Source of the DNA: Lolium rigidum
Lineage: Eukaryota; Streptophyta; Magnoliopsida; Poales; Poaceae
Reading direction: 5' to 3'
DNA: 64,000 nucleotides
Assembly (NCBI RefSeq): GCF_022539505.1
Contig: NC_061513.1
Coordinates: 174,870,017 to 174,934,016, forward strand
The position numbers and the translations under genes were made by a program. The notes beneath the pieces were generated by a model that had not been told where the DNA came from, did no database searches, and was given only the letters and a program-made list of their open reading frames with translations. Shown here in pieces: positions 43,138 to 54,103 of the stretch (position 1 is its first letter; each line of letters begins with the position of its first letter).

Positions 43138-44841
43138 TGATACGTCTCCAACGTATCGATAATTTCTTGTGTTCCATGCCACATTATTGATGTTATCTAC
43201 ATGTTTTATGCACACTTTATGTCATATTCGTGCATTTTCTGGAACTAACCTATTAACAAGATGCCGAAGTGCCGGTCCTCGTTTTCTGCTGTTTTTGGTT
43301 TCGAAATCCTAGTAACGAAATATTCTCGGAATCGGACGAAATCAACGCCCGTGTTCCTATTTTACCCGAAGCCTCCGGAACACACGAGAACCGCCGGAGA
43401 AGGGAGGCAGGGCCACCAAACCCTACCCCGGCGCGGCCAAGGGGGGGGGGCGCGCCCCCCTAGGGTGTGGGCCCCCTTCGACCTTCCTGCGCCGCCTCTC
43501 CGCCTATAAAGAGCCCCTGGATCAGAAAACCCGATACCAATTGACGAAACCCACATAAACCCGCCGAGCCGCCGCCATCGCGAAGCCAAGATCCGGGGGA
43601 CAGGATCTCTGTTCCGGCACGCTGCCGGAGCGGGGAAGTGCCCCCGGAAGGCTTCTCCATCGACACCGCTGCCATCTCCACCGCCATCTTCATCACCGCT
43701 GCTGCTCCCATGAGGAGGGAGTAGTTCTCCATCGAGGCTCGGGGCTGTACCGGTAGCTATGTGGTTCATCTCTCTCCTATGTGTTTCAATACAATAATCT
43801 CATGAGCTGCCCTACATGATTGAGATTCATATGATGATGCTTGTAATCTAGATGTCATTATGCTAGTCAAGTGAGTTTTACTTATGTGATCTCCGGAGAC
43901 TCCTAGTCCCACGTGTGTAAAGGTGACAAGTGTGTGCACCGTGTGGGTCTCTTAGGCCATATTTCACGAATACTTACTCATTGAATGGCATAGTGAGGTG
44001 CTTATTTATATCTCTTTATGATTGCAGCATGTTGTATCACAATTTATCTATGTGCTACTCTAGTGATTTGTTATTAAAGTAGTTTATTCCTCCCGCATGT
44101 GTGCAAAGGTGACGGTGCGTGCACCGTGTTAGTACTTGGTTTATGCTATGATCATGATCTCTTGTAGATTATGGAGTTAACTATTGCTATGATATATTGA
44201 TGTGATCTATTCCTCCTACATATGCATGAAGGTGACAGTGTGCATGCTATGCTAGTACTTGGTTTAGTCTCGTTGATCTATCTTACACTCGAAGGTTACT
44301 TAAACATGAGCATTATTGTGGAGCTTGTTAACTCCGGCATTGAGGGTTCGTGTAATCCTACGCAATGTGTTCATCATCCAACAAAAGTGTAGAGTATGCA
44401 TTTATCTATTCTCGTTATGTGATCAATGTTGAGAGTGTCCACTAGTGAAAGTGTAATCCCTAGGCCTTGTTCCTAAATACTCGCTGAGTTACTACTGCTT
44501 GTTTATCGTTTCTATCAGCGTTACTCACTCTGCAATACCACCACCATCAACTACACGCCAAGCACTTTTCCGGCACCGTTGCTACTGCTCATACTTATTT
44601 ATACCACCTGTATTTCACTATCTCTTCGCCGAACTAGTGCACCTATTTGGTGTGTTGGGGACACAAGAGACTTCTTGCTTTGTGGTTGCAGGGTTGCATG
44701 AGAGGGATATCTTTGACCTCTTCCTCCCCGAGTTCGATAAACCTTGGGTATCCACTTAAGGGAAACTTGCTGCTGTTCTACAAACCTCTGCTCTTGGAGG
44801 CCCAACACTGTCTACAAGAATAGAAGCTCCCGTAGACATCA
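43138..44841 (+). repeat. 5' LTR of element C
   Basis: 1,704 bp, TGATACGTC to GTAGACATCA. TATAAAG lies at 43505-43511. A primer-site-like word AGCACTTTTCCGGCACCGTT lies inside the LTR at 44561-44580. Confidence 0.9.
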
Positions 44842-44851
44842 AGCACTTTTC

Positions 44852-44869
44852 CGGCGCCGTTGCCGGGGA
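44852..44869 (+). promoter_or_regulatory. Primer-binding site of element C
   Basis: CGGCGCCGTTGCCGGGGA, a tRNA-Asp type match with the first T changed to C. A partial second copy, TTTTTCCGGCGCCGTCG, lies at 44914-44930. Confidence 0.8.
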
Positions 44870-45006
44870 GGAAAGGTAAAAAGGCTCTCATACTACGGTC
44901 TCGGTGTAAAGTATTTTTCCGGCGCCGTCGTGTGTGTGCTCAAAGCTATTTCCTTTAGATCCTGCAATTGCATCTTGTTGTTTCTTGTTTACACTAGTTT
45001 GGCATA

Positions 45007-45747
45007 ATGTACAAGAGTGAGCTTCTTATTCTATTTCCTGATTTAAAACATGGATTGTTTGATGCGAAAATTAAAAAACCTATGAAATCTTCTTTGCATG
45101 CTGGTAGTAATATTAGTATGAACGCTTTGAACACCATTGTTGACAATAATATAGAAAGTTCTAAGCTTGGGGAAGCTGGTTTTCATGATATTTTTAGTCC
45201 CCCAAGCATTGAGGAGAAAATTTTCTTTGATGATACTTTGCCTCCTATTTCGATGATTATAATGATAGTGGTCTTTTGATGCCACTTACTCGCTGAGAGT
45301 AAATTTTGTTGTGATTATACTATGCCTCCTACACTTGATGAGAATAATAATGATAGCTACTTTGTTGAATTTGCTCCCACTACAACTAATAAAACTGATT
45401 ATGCTTATGTTGGGAGTAGTAATAATTTTATGCATGAGACTCATGATAAGAATGTTTCATTTGATAGTTATATTGTTGAGTTTGCTCATGATGCTACTGA
45501 AAGTTATTATGAGAGAGGAAAATATGGTTGTAGAAATTTTCATGTTACTAAAATGCCTCTCTATGTGCTGAAATTTTTGAAGCTATACTTGTTTTATCTT
45601 CCTATGCTTGTCACTTTGCTCTTCATGAACTTGTTTATTTACAAGATTCCTATGCATAGGAAGCATGTTAGACTTAAATGTGTTTTGAATTTGCCTCTTG
45701 ATGCTCTCTTTTGCTTCACATACTATTTCTTGCGAGTGCATCATTAA
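45007..45747 (+). pseudogene. Membrane-domain ORF of element C (double frameshift)
   Basis: The ATG at 45007 gives the family leader (LLILFPDLKHGLFDAKIKK), the SKLGEA peptide and SPPSIEEKIFFDDTLPP. The frame is then lost near 45250 and regained by about 45320. From 45322 the C-terminal part is intact to the stop at 45747, including YYERGKYGC, the hydrophobic LFYLPMLVTLLFMNLFIY and the basic HRKHVRLK loop. The two shifts cancel, so only about 25 codons are scrambled. The second lies in sequence containing CTCGCTG and could be a sequence error. Confidence 0.65.
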
Positions 45748-47606
45748 AACTGCTGAGCCCATCTTAATGGCTAAAAAGAAAGAACTTCTTGGGAGATAAC
45801 CCATGTGTTATTTTGCTACAGTACTTTGTTTTATATTTGTGTCTTGGAAGTTGTTTACTACTGTAGCAACCTCTCCTTATCTTAGTTTTATGTTTTGTTG
45901 TGCCAAGTAAAGTCTTTGATAGAAAAGTAAGTACTAGATTTGGATTACTGCGCAGTTCCAGATTTCTTTGCTGTCACGAATCTGAGCCCACTGCCCTGCA
46001 GGAAGCTCAGAAAATTATGCCAATTTACGTGCATGATCCTCAGATATGTACGCAACTTTCATTCAATTTGAGCATTTTCATTTGAGCAAGTCTGGTGGCC
46101 TAATAAAATCCATCTTTACGGACTGTTCTGTTTTGACAGATTCTGCCTTTTATTTCACATTGCCTCTTTTGCTATGTTGGATGAATTTCTTTGATCCATT
46201 AATGTCCAGTAGCTTTATGCAATGTCCAGAAGTGTTAAGAATGATTGTGTCACCTCTGAACATGTGAATTTTTATTGTCCACTAACCCTCTAATGAGTTG
46301 TTTCGAGTTTGGTGTGGAGGAAGTTTTCAAGGGTCAAGAGAGGAGGATGATATACTACGATCAAGAAGAGTGAAAGCTCTAAGCTTGGGGATGCACCCGG
46401 TGGTTCACCCCTGCATATATCAAGAAGACTCAAGCGTCTAAGCTTGGGGATGCCCAAGGCATCCCCTTCTTCATCGACAACATTATCAGGTTCCTCCCCT
46501 GAAACTATATTTTTATTCGGCCACATCTTATGTGCTTTTTCTTGGAGCGTCTGTTTGTTTGCTTTTGTTTTTGTTTGTGTTTGAATAAATTGGATTACAT
46601 CATGCTTGTGTTGGAGAGAGACACGCTCCGCTGGTTCAAATGAACACATGTGTTCTTAGCTCATAATATTCATGGCGAAGTTTCCTCTTCGTTAAATTGT
46701 TATATGGTTGGAATTGGAAAATGATACATGTAGTAATTGCTATAATGTCTTGGGTAATGTGATACTTGGCAATTGTTGTGCTCATGTTTAAGCTCTTGCA
46801 TCATATGCTTTGCACCCATTAATGAAGAAATACATAGAGCATGCTAAAATTTGGTTTGCATAATTGGTTTCTCTAAGGTCTAGATAATTTCTAGTATTGA
46901 GTTTGAACAACAAGGAAGACGGTGTAGAGTTTTATAATGTTTTCAATATGTCTTTTATGTGAGTTTTGCTGCACCGGTTCATCCTTGTGTTTGTTTCTAA
47001 CAAGCCTTGCTAGCCTAAACCTTGTATCGAGAGGGAATACTTCTCATGCATCCAAAATACTTGAGCCAACCACTATGCCATTTGTGTCCACCATACCTAC
47101 CTACTACATGGTATTTTCCAGCCATTCCAAAGTAAATTGCTTGAGTGCTACCTTTAAAATTCCATCATTCACCTTTGCAATATATAGCTCATGGGACAAA
47201 TAGCTTAAAAACTATTGTGGTATTGAATATGTAATTATGCACTTTATCTCTTATTAAGTTGCTTGTTGTGCGATAACCATGTTTACTCGGGAACGCCATC
47301 AACTCATTGTTGAATTTCATGTGAGTTGCTATGCATGTTCGTCTTGTCGGAAGTAAGGGCGATCTACACTGAGTTGAATGGTTTGAGCATGCATATTGTG
47401 AGAGAAGAACATTGGGCCGCTAACTAAAGCCATGTTCCATGGTGGAAGTTTCAGTTTTGGACAAACATCCTCAAATCTCTAATGAGAAAAGAATTAATTG
47501 TTGTTGAATGCTTAAAGCATTAAAAGAGGAGTCCATTATCTCGTTGTCTATGTTGTCCCGGTATGGATGTCTAAGTTGAGAATAATCAAAAGCGAGAAAT
47601 CCAAAT
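45748..47606 (+). other. 3' non-coding region of element C
   Basis: Collinear with A, D and E. AAGCTTGGGG recurs near 46380 and 46439. It stops at the N run. Confidence 0.8.
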
Positions 47607-47706
47607 NNNNNNNNNNNNNNNNNNNNNNNNNNNNNNNNNNNNNNNNNNNNNNNNNNNNNNNNNNNNNNNNNNNNNNNNNNNNNNNNNNNNNNNNNNNNNN
47701 NNNNNN
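47607..47706. other. Assembly gap (100 N)
   Basis: Exactly 100 undetermined bases, a conventional scaffold-gap length, so the true size is unknown. Element C enters on the left and the reverse-oriented element F leaves on the right. The 3' LTR of C, the rest of H and the 3' half of F are all missing here. Confidence 0.95.
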
Positions 47707-49059
47707 GTAAGCACTACACCGGCACCTAGACCCTCTTTGAGCTTGGATCCGTCGAAGTGCATCTTCCAGTATTCTATCTTTTGTTCTAGCGGTTTGTATT
47801 GCATTTCCGCCCAATCAACCAAGAAATCAGCTAAAGCTTGTGATTTTATTGCATCTCTTCTTTCGTATACCGGTACGTATGGTGATATATGAATTGCCCA
47901 TTTGGCAATCCTGCCGCTAGCATCCTTGTTGAACATGATATCCGAAATTCGTGCCTCACTCACCACCTTCATCGGGTGCTCTTCAAAGTAGTGCTTGAGC
48001 TTTGTGGCGGCCATGAACACGCCATAGGTCATTTTATGGAAATGAGGGTAATTTTGTTTTGAGAGGGAGAGCACCTTGCTCAGGTAGTATACCGGTCTCT
48101 GCACGGTTTTTCCTTCCTCTTCTCTTTCCACCACAACTACAACACTCACAACCTGGTTTGTTGCTGCTATGTACAATACCGGCGCGGTTGCCAGCATCGT
48201 TTTTAGCTCTTTGAACGCTGCGTCTGCCTGAGGGGTCCAGACGAAGGTATCGGATTTTTTCATCAAAGCATAGAGAGGCAGAGCCTTTTCTCCCAACCTG
48301 CTTTTGAACCGGCTTAGCGATGCCAAGCTTCCGGTAAACTTTTGCACATCTTTGAGATCGTGCGGTATAGTCATTCTTTCGATGGCCCGTATTTTTACCG
48401 GGTTAACCTCAATTCCCCGGCTTGATACGAGAAAGCCAAGCAGTTTGCCGGCAGGGACACCGAAGGTACATTTCGCCGGATTGAGCTTCATCCGGAACCT
48501 TCTTAGGTTGTCAAATGTTTGCCGCAGATCATCAATCAAGGTTTCTTTTACCTTAGTTTTTATCACGACATCGTCCACATATACTTGCACATTTTTTCCG
48601 ATTTGATCAAACAAACACTTTTGCATACAGCGCTGGTACGTTGCACCAGCGTAGCGCAAACCGAAAGGCATAGTGACATAGCAATAAGCCCCGTGCGGGG
48701 TAATAAAGGCGGTTTTTATTTGATCTTCCTTTTTCATGGGAATTTGGTGGAAACCGGAATAGGAATCCAGGAACGACAATAGTTCACATCCAGCAGTAGA
48801 ATCAATCACTTGATCGATCCGGGGTAAGGGGAAAGGATCTTTCGGGCAAGCCTTGTTCAGGTTGGTGTAGTCGATGCACATGCGCCACACCTTCGGAGCT
48901 TTTGCTACAAGGTTCTCCTCATTTTTCTTCTCGACCAGCACCAGATTGGCTAGCCACTCAGTATGCAGTACCTCCACAATGAAACCGGCAACCAACAGCT
49001 TTGTTACTTCTTCTCCAATGATTTTCCTCCTGTCTTCAGCGAACCAGCGTAAAGGTTGT
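47707..49059 (-). CDS. pol: Reverse transcriptase-RNase H of element F (partial)
   Basis: Open on the minus strand from D's insertion point to the gap. Motifs in order: WRMCIDYTNLNKACPKDPFP, LPRIDQVIDSTAGCELLSFL, YCYVTMPFGLRYAGATYQ, the catalytic VYVDDVVIKT (about 48560-48590), and KLLGFLVSSRGIEVNP. RNase H text follows (AATNQVVSVVVVVEREEEGK, YYLSKVLSLSKQNYPHF). The first residues of the second RNase H (WKMHFDGSK) come just before the gap. There are no internal stops, so this segment is better preserved than its counterpart in the 2984 element. Some residues are unusual: MPMKKEDQ-type text reads IPMKKEDQ, and LANLVLV replaces the more usual LANPVLV. Confidence 0.88.
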
Positions 49060-50762
49060 TGATACGTCTCCGACGTATCGATAATTTCTTATGTTCCATG
49101 CCACATTATTGATGATATCTACATGTTTTATACACATTATATGTCATATTTATGCGTTTTCCGGAACTAACCTATTGACGAGATGCCGAAGGGCCGCTTC
49201 TTGTTTTCTCGCTGTTTTTGGTTCAGGAAATCCTAGTAAGGAAATATTCTCGGAATCGGACGAAATCAACGCCCAGCATCCTATTTTTCCACGAAGCTTC
49301 CAGAACACCCGAGAGCCGCCAGAGGAGGGCCCTGTGGGCCCCAGACGACAGGGTGGCGCGGCCAGGGCCTGGGCCGCGCCCCCTAGTGTGTCACCGCCTC
49401 GTCGCCCCTCCGACTCCGCCTCTTCGCCTATATAAAGGACCCTGACCTAAAACCTCGATACGAAAAAGCCACGGTACGAGAAACCTTCCAGAGCCGCCGC
49501 CATCGCAAAGCCAAGATCTGGGGGACAGGAGTCTCTGTTCCGGCACGCCGCCGGGACGGGGAAGTGCCCCCGGAAGGCTTCTCCATCGACACCACCGCCA
49601 TCTTCATCAACGCTGTTGTCTCCCATGAGGAGGGAGTAGTTCTCCATCGAGGCTCGGGGCTGTACCGGTAGCTATGTGGTTAATCTCTCTCCTATGTGCT
49701 TCAATACAATAATCTGCCTTACATGATTGAGATTCATATGATGATGCTTGTAATCTAGATGTCATTATGCTAGTCAAGTGGGTTTTACTTATGTGATCTC
49801 CGGAGACTCCTTGTCCCACGTGTGTAAAGGTGACAGTGTGTGCACCGTGTGGGTCTCTTAGGCTATATTTCACGTAATACTTATTCACCGTTATGAATGG
49901 CATAGTGAAGTGCTTATTTATATCCCTTTATGATTGCAATGTGTTTTGTATCACAATTTATCCGTGTGCTACTCTAGTGATGTTATTAAAGTAGTTTATT
50001 CCTCCCGCACGGTGTAATGGTGACAAGTGTGTGCATCCGTGTTAGTACTTGGCGTAGGCTATGATTATGATCTCTTGTAGATTATGAAGTTAACTATTGC
50101 TATGATGGTATTGATGTGATCTATTCCTCCTACATAGTGTGAAGGTGACAGTGTGCATGCTATGTTAGTACTTGGTTTAGTTGTGTTGATCTGTCATGCA
50201 CTCTAAGGTTATTTAAACATGAATAGCGAATATTGTGGAGCTTGTTAACTCCGGCATTGAGGGTTCGTGTAATCCTACGCAATTAGTGGTGTTCATCATC
50301 CAACAAGAGAGTGTAGAGTATGCATTTATTTATTCTGTTATGTGATCAAAGTTGAGAGTGTCCACTAGTGAAAGTCTAATCCCTAGGCCTTGTTCCTAAA
50401 TATCGCTATCGCTGCTTGTTTCATCGTTTTACCGTGTTACTACCGCTGCGTTACTACTGCTTGTTTACTCGTCCCGGGCAAAGCACTTTTCCGGTGCCGT
50501 TGCCACTGCTCATACTTATTTATACCACCTGTATTTCACTATCTCTTCGCCGAACTAGTGCACCTATTAGGTGTGTTGGGGACACAAGAGACTTCTTGCT
50601 TTGTGGTTGCGGGGTTGCATGAGAGGGATATCTTTGACCTCTTCCTCCCTGAGTTCGATAAACCTTGGGTGATCCACTTAAGGGAAACTTGCTGCTGTTC
50701 TACAAACCTCTGCTCTTGGAGGCCCAACACTGTCTACAAGAATAGAAGCTCCGTAGACATCA
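49060..50762 (+). repeat. 5' LTR of element D
   Basis: 1,703 bp. TATATAAAG lies at 49429-49437. The internal primer-site-like AAGCACTTTTCCGGTGCCGT is at 50481-50500. Confidence 0.93.
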
Positions 50763-50772
50763 AGCTATTTTC

Positions 50773-50790
50773 TGGCGCCGTTGCCGGGGA
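50773..50790 (+). promoter_or_regulatory. Primer-binding site of element D
   Basis: TGGCGCCGTTGCCGGGGA, complementary to the 3' end of tRNA-Asp as in many gypsy elements, ten bases after the LTR. Confidence 0.88.
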
Positions 50791-50925
50791 GGAAAGGTAA
50801 AAGGCATTCATACTCCGGTCTCAGGTAAAGTACTTGTCTGTTGCCGTTGTGTGTGTGCTCGAAGCTATTTCATTTAGATCCTGCAATTGCATCTTTTTGT
50901 TTCTTGTTTACACTAGTTTGGCATA

Positions 50926-51654
50926 ATGGACAACAATGAGCTTCTTATTCTATTTCCTGATTTAAGACATGGATGGTTTGATGCGAAAATTAAAAAACAT
51001 ATGGAACATATTAGTATGAACGCTTTGAACACCATTGTTGCCAATGATATGGAAAATTCTAAGCTTGGGGAAGCTGGCTTTGATGAGCATGATATTTTTA
51101 GTCCCCCAAGCATTGAGGAGAAAATTTACTTTGATGATACTTTGCCTCCTATTTATGATGATTATAATGATATTGGTCTTTTAGTACCGCCTGTTATGGA
51201 GGATAAATTTGATTATGAATACAATATGCCTCCTATATTTGATGATGAGAATAATAATGAGAGCTACTTTGTTGAATTTGCTCCCACTATTACTAATAAA
51301 ATTGATTATGCTTATGTTGGGAGTAGTACTAATTTTATGCATGAGACTCATGATAAGAATGCTTTATGTGATAGTTATATTGTTGAGTTTTCTCATGATG
51401 CTACTGAAAGTTATTATGAGAGAGGAAAATATGGTTGTAGAAATTTTCATGTTACTAAAATGCCTCTCTATGTGCTGAAATTTTTGAAGCTACACTTGTT
51501 CTATCTTCCTATGCTTGTTACTTTGCTCCTCATGAACTTGTTTATTTACAAGATTCCTTTTCATAGGAAGCATGTTAGGCTTAAATGTGTTTTGAATTTG
51601 CCTCTTGATGCTCTCTTTTGCCTCAAATACTATTTCTTGCGAGTGCATCATTAA
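50926..51654 (+). CDS. Intact 242-aa ORF with leader, acidic linker and C-terminal membrane-like domain
   Basis: The ATG at 50926 is the first after the primer site and is shared in position with A, C and E. Residues 1-30 are the gag leader (FPDLRHGWFDAKIKK). Residues 45-50 are SKLGEA, encoded over the polypurine core. Residues 51-130 are acidic with repeated Asp-Asp-Tyr and PPI/PPV words. Residues 158-172 (DATESYYERGKYGCR) are the most conserved block. Residues about 191-208 form a transmembrane-length hydrophobic span (LFYLPMLVTLLLMNLFIY). A basic loop (HRKHVRLK, 213-220) and a second hydrophobic stretch follow. There is no enzyme motif. Compared with A, the whole gag core is missing, as if deleted in frame. 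The function is unknown; it could tether RNA or particles to a membrane. Confidence 0.75.
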   Translation: MDNNELLILFPDLRHGWFDAKIKKHMEHISMNALNTIVANDMENSKLGEAGFDEHDIFSPPSIEEKIYFDDTLPPIYDDYNDIGLLVPPVMEDKFDYEYNMPPIFDDENNNESYFVEFAPTITNKIDYAYVGSSTNFMHETHDKNALCDSYIVEFSHDATESYYERGKYGCRNFHVTKMPLYVLKFLKLHLFYLPMLVTLLLMNLFIYKIPFHRKHVRLKCVLNLPLDALFCLKYYFLRVHH

Positions 51655-54103
51655 AACTGCTGAGCCCATCTTAATGGCTATAAAGAAAGAACTTCTTGGG
51701 AGATAACCCATGTGTTTATTTTGCTACAGTACTTTTATTTTGTATTTGTGTCTTGGAAGTTGTTACTACTGTAGCAACCTCTCCTTATCTTATTTTATTG
51801 CATTGTTGTGCCAAGTAAAGTCTTTGATAGAAAGGTTGATACTAGATTTGGATTACTGCGCAGAAACAGATTTCTTTGCTGTCACGAATTTCGACCTGCC
51901 TCTCTGTAGGTAGCTCAGAAAAATATGCCAATTTACGTGCGTGATCCTCAGATATGTACGCAACTTTAATTCAATTTGAGCATTTTCATTTGAGCAAGTC
52001 TGGTGCCTCGATAAAATCCATCTTTACGGACTGTTCTGTTTTGACAGATTCTGCCTTTTATTTCGCATTGCCTCTTTTGCTATGGTGGATGAATTACTTT
52101 GTTCCATTAATGTCCAGTAGATTTATGCAATGTCCAGAAGTGTTAAGAATGATTGTGTCACCTCTGAACATGTGAATTTTTGTTGTGCACTAACCCTCTA
52201 ATGAGTTGTTTCGAGTTTGGTGTGGAGGAAGTTTTCAAGGGTCAAGAGAGGAGGATGATATACTATGATCAAGGAGAGTGAAAGCTCTAAGCTTGGGGAT
52301 GCCCCCGTGGTTCATCCCTGCATATTTCAAGAAGACTCAAGCATCTAAGCTTGGGGATGCCCAAGTCATCCCCTTCTTCATCGACAAAATTATCAGGTTC
52401 CTTCTCTTGAAACTATATTTTTATTCGGTCACATCTTATGTACTTTACTTGGAGCGTCTGTGTGCTTTTATTTTTGTTTTGTTATTTTCATTCTCTGAAT
52501 AAATACATGCTTGTGTGGGAGAGAGACACGCTCCGCTGGTTCATATGAACACATGTGTTCTTAGCTCATAATGTTCATGGCGAAGGTTGAAACTGCTTCG
52601 TTAAATTGTTATATGGTTGGAATTGGGAAATGCTACATGTAGTAATTCTAAAATGTCTTGGATAATGTGATACTTGGCAATTGTTGTGCTCATGTCTAAG
52701 CTCTTGCATCATATACTTTGCACCCATTAATTAAGAAATACATAGAGCTTGCTAAAATTTGGTTTGCATAATTGGTCTCTCTAAGGTCTAGATAATTTCT
52801 AGTATTGGTTTGAACAACAAGGAAGACGGTGTAGAGTCTTATAATGTTTACAATATGTCTTTTATGTGAGTTTTGCTGCACCGATTCATCCTTGTGTTTG
52901 TTTCAAATAACCTTGCTAGCCTAAGCCTTGTATCGAGAGGGAATACTTCTCACGCATCCAAAATCCTTGAGCCAACCACTATGCCATTTGTGTCCACCAT
53001 ACCTACCTACTACATGGTATTTCTCCGCCATTCCAAAGTAAATTGCTTGAGTGCTACCTTTAAATAATTCAAAATTTATCACCTCTGATTTGTGTCAATG
53101 TTTTATAGCTCATGAGGAAGTATGTGGTGTTTATCTTTCATTCTTGTTGGGCAACTTTCACCGATGGACTAGTGGCTTCATCCGCTTATCCAATAATTTT
53201 GCAAAAAGAGCTGGCAATGGGATTCCCGATCCCAAATTAATTAACCTAAATAGACACTCCTCCATGGTATGTGATTGTTGGACGGCACCCGAAGGATTCG
53301 GTTAGCCATGGCTTGAGAAAGCAAAGGTGGGGAGGAGTGTCATCATAATAAAACTAAAATAAAAAGGCACTCCTTCATGGTATGAGATTGTTGGCAGGCA
53401 CCCGAGGATTCGGTTAGCCATGGTTTGTGAAAGAAAGGTTGGAAGGAGTGCCACCCAAAAATAAAAATAATTCATGGGAGCCGCTCTTTGAAGGTTTGTC
53501 TGGCAAGGGGGTTAGAGTGCCCACTACCATTCGTTGACAACAACAAACACCTCTCAAAATTTTACTTTTATGCTCTCTTTATGTTTTCAAAAACAAAAGC
53601 TCTAGCACAAATATAGCAATCAATGCTTTCCTCTGCGAAGGACCTTTCTTTTACTTTTATGTTGAGTCAGTTCACCTATCTCTCTCCACCTCAAGAAGCA
53701 AACACTTGTGTGAACTGTGCATTGATTCCTACATACTTGCATATTGCACTTGTTATATTACTCTATGTTGACAATTATCCATGAGATATACATGTTACAA
53801 GTTGAAAGCAACCGTTGAAGCTTAATCTTCCTTTGTGTTGCTTCAATACCTTTACTTTGATTTATTGCTTTATGAGTTAACTCTTATGCAAGACTTATTG
53901 ATGCTTGTCTTTAAGTACTATTCATGAAAAGTCTTTGCTTTATGATTCAGCTGTTTACTCATGTCATTACCATTGTTTTGATCGCTGCATTCATTACATA
54001 TGCTTACAATAGTATGATCAAGGTTATGATGGCATGTCACTCCGAAATTATCTTTGTTATCGTTTACCTGCTCGGGACGAGCAGAAACTAAGCTTGGGGA
54101 TGC
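51655..54103 (+). other. 3' non-coding region of element D
   Basis: Collinear with A, C and E except near 53065-53560, where D carries extra or different sequence with a tandem repeat. AAGCTTGGGG occurs near 52289, 52347 and 54090; the last abuts the 3' LTR and serves as the polypurine tract. Confidence 0.85.
53253..53454. repeat. Two tandem hairpin-forming modules
   Basis: Copies at 53253-53345 and 53366-53454 share TCGGTTAGCCATGG and GATTGTTGG. Each is bounded by inverted arms (CACTCCTCC...GGAGGAGTG; CACTCCTTC...GGAAGGAGTG), so each can fold on itself. Confidence 0.75.

Larger units (their letters stand above)
43138..47606 (+). mobile_element. Element C: non-autonomous Athila-like element, 3' end lost at the gap
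   Basis: Same family as A, D and E. The left flank ATTGC (43133-43137) is the probable target duplication. It has a 5' LTR, primer site, broken membrane-domain ORF and 3' non-coding region, then the N run. No 3' LTR is seen. Confidence 0.85.
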
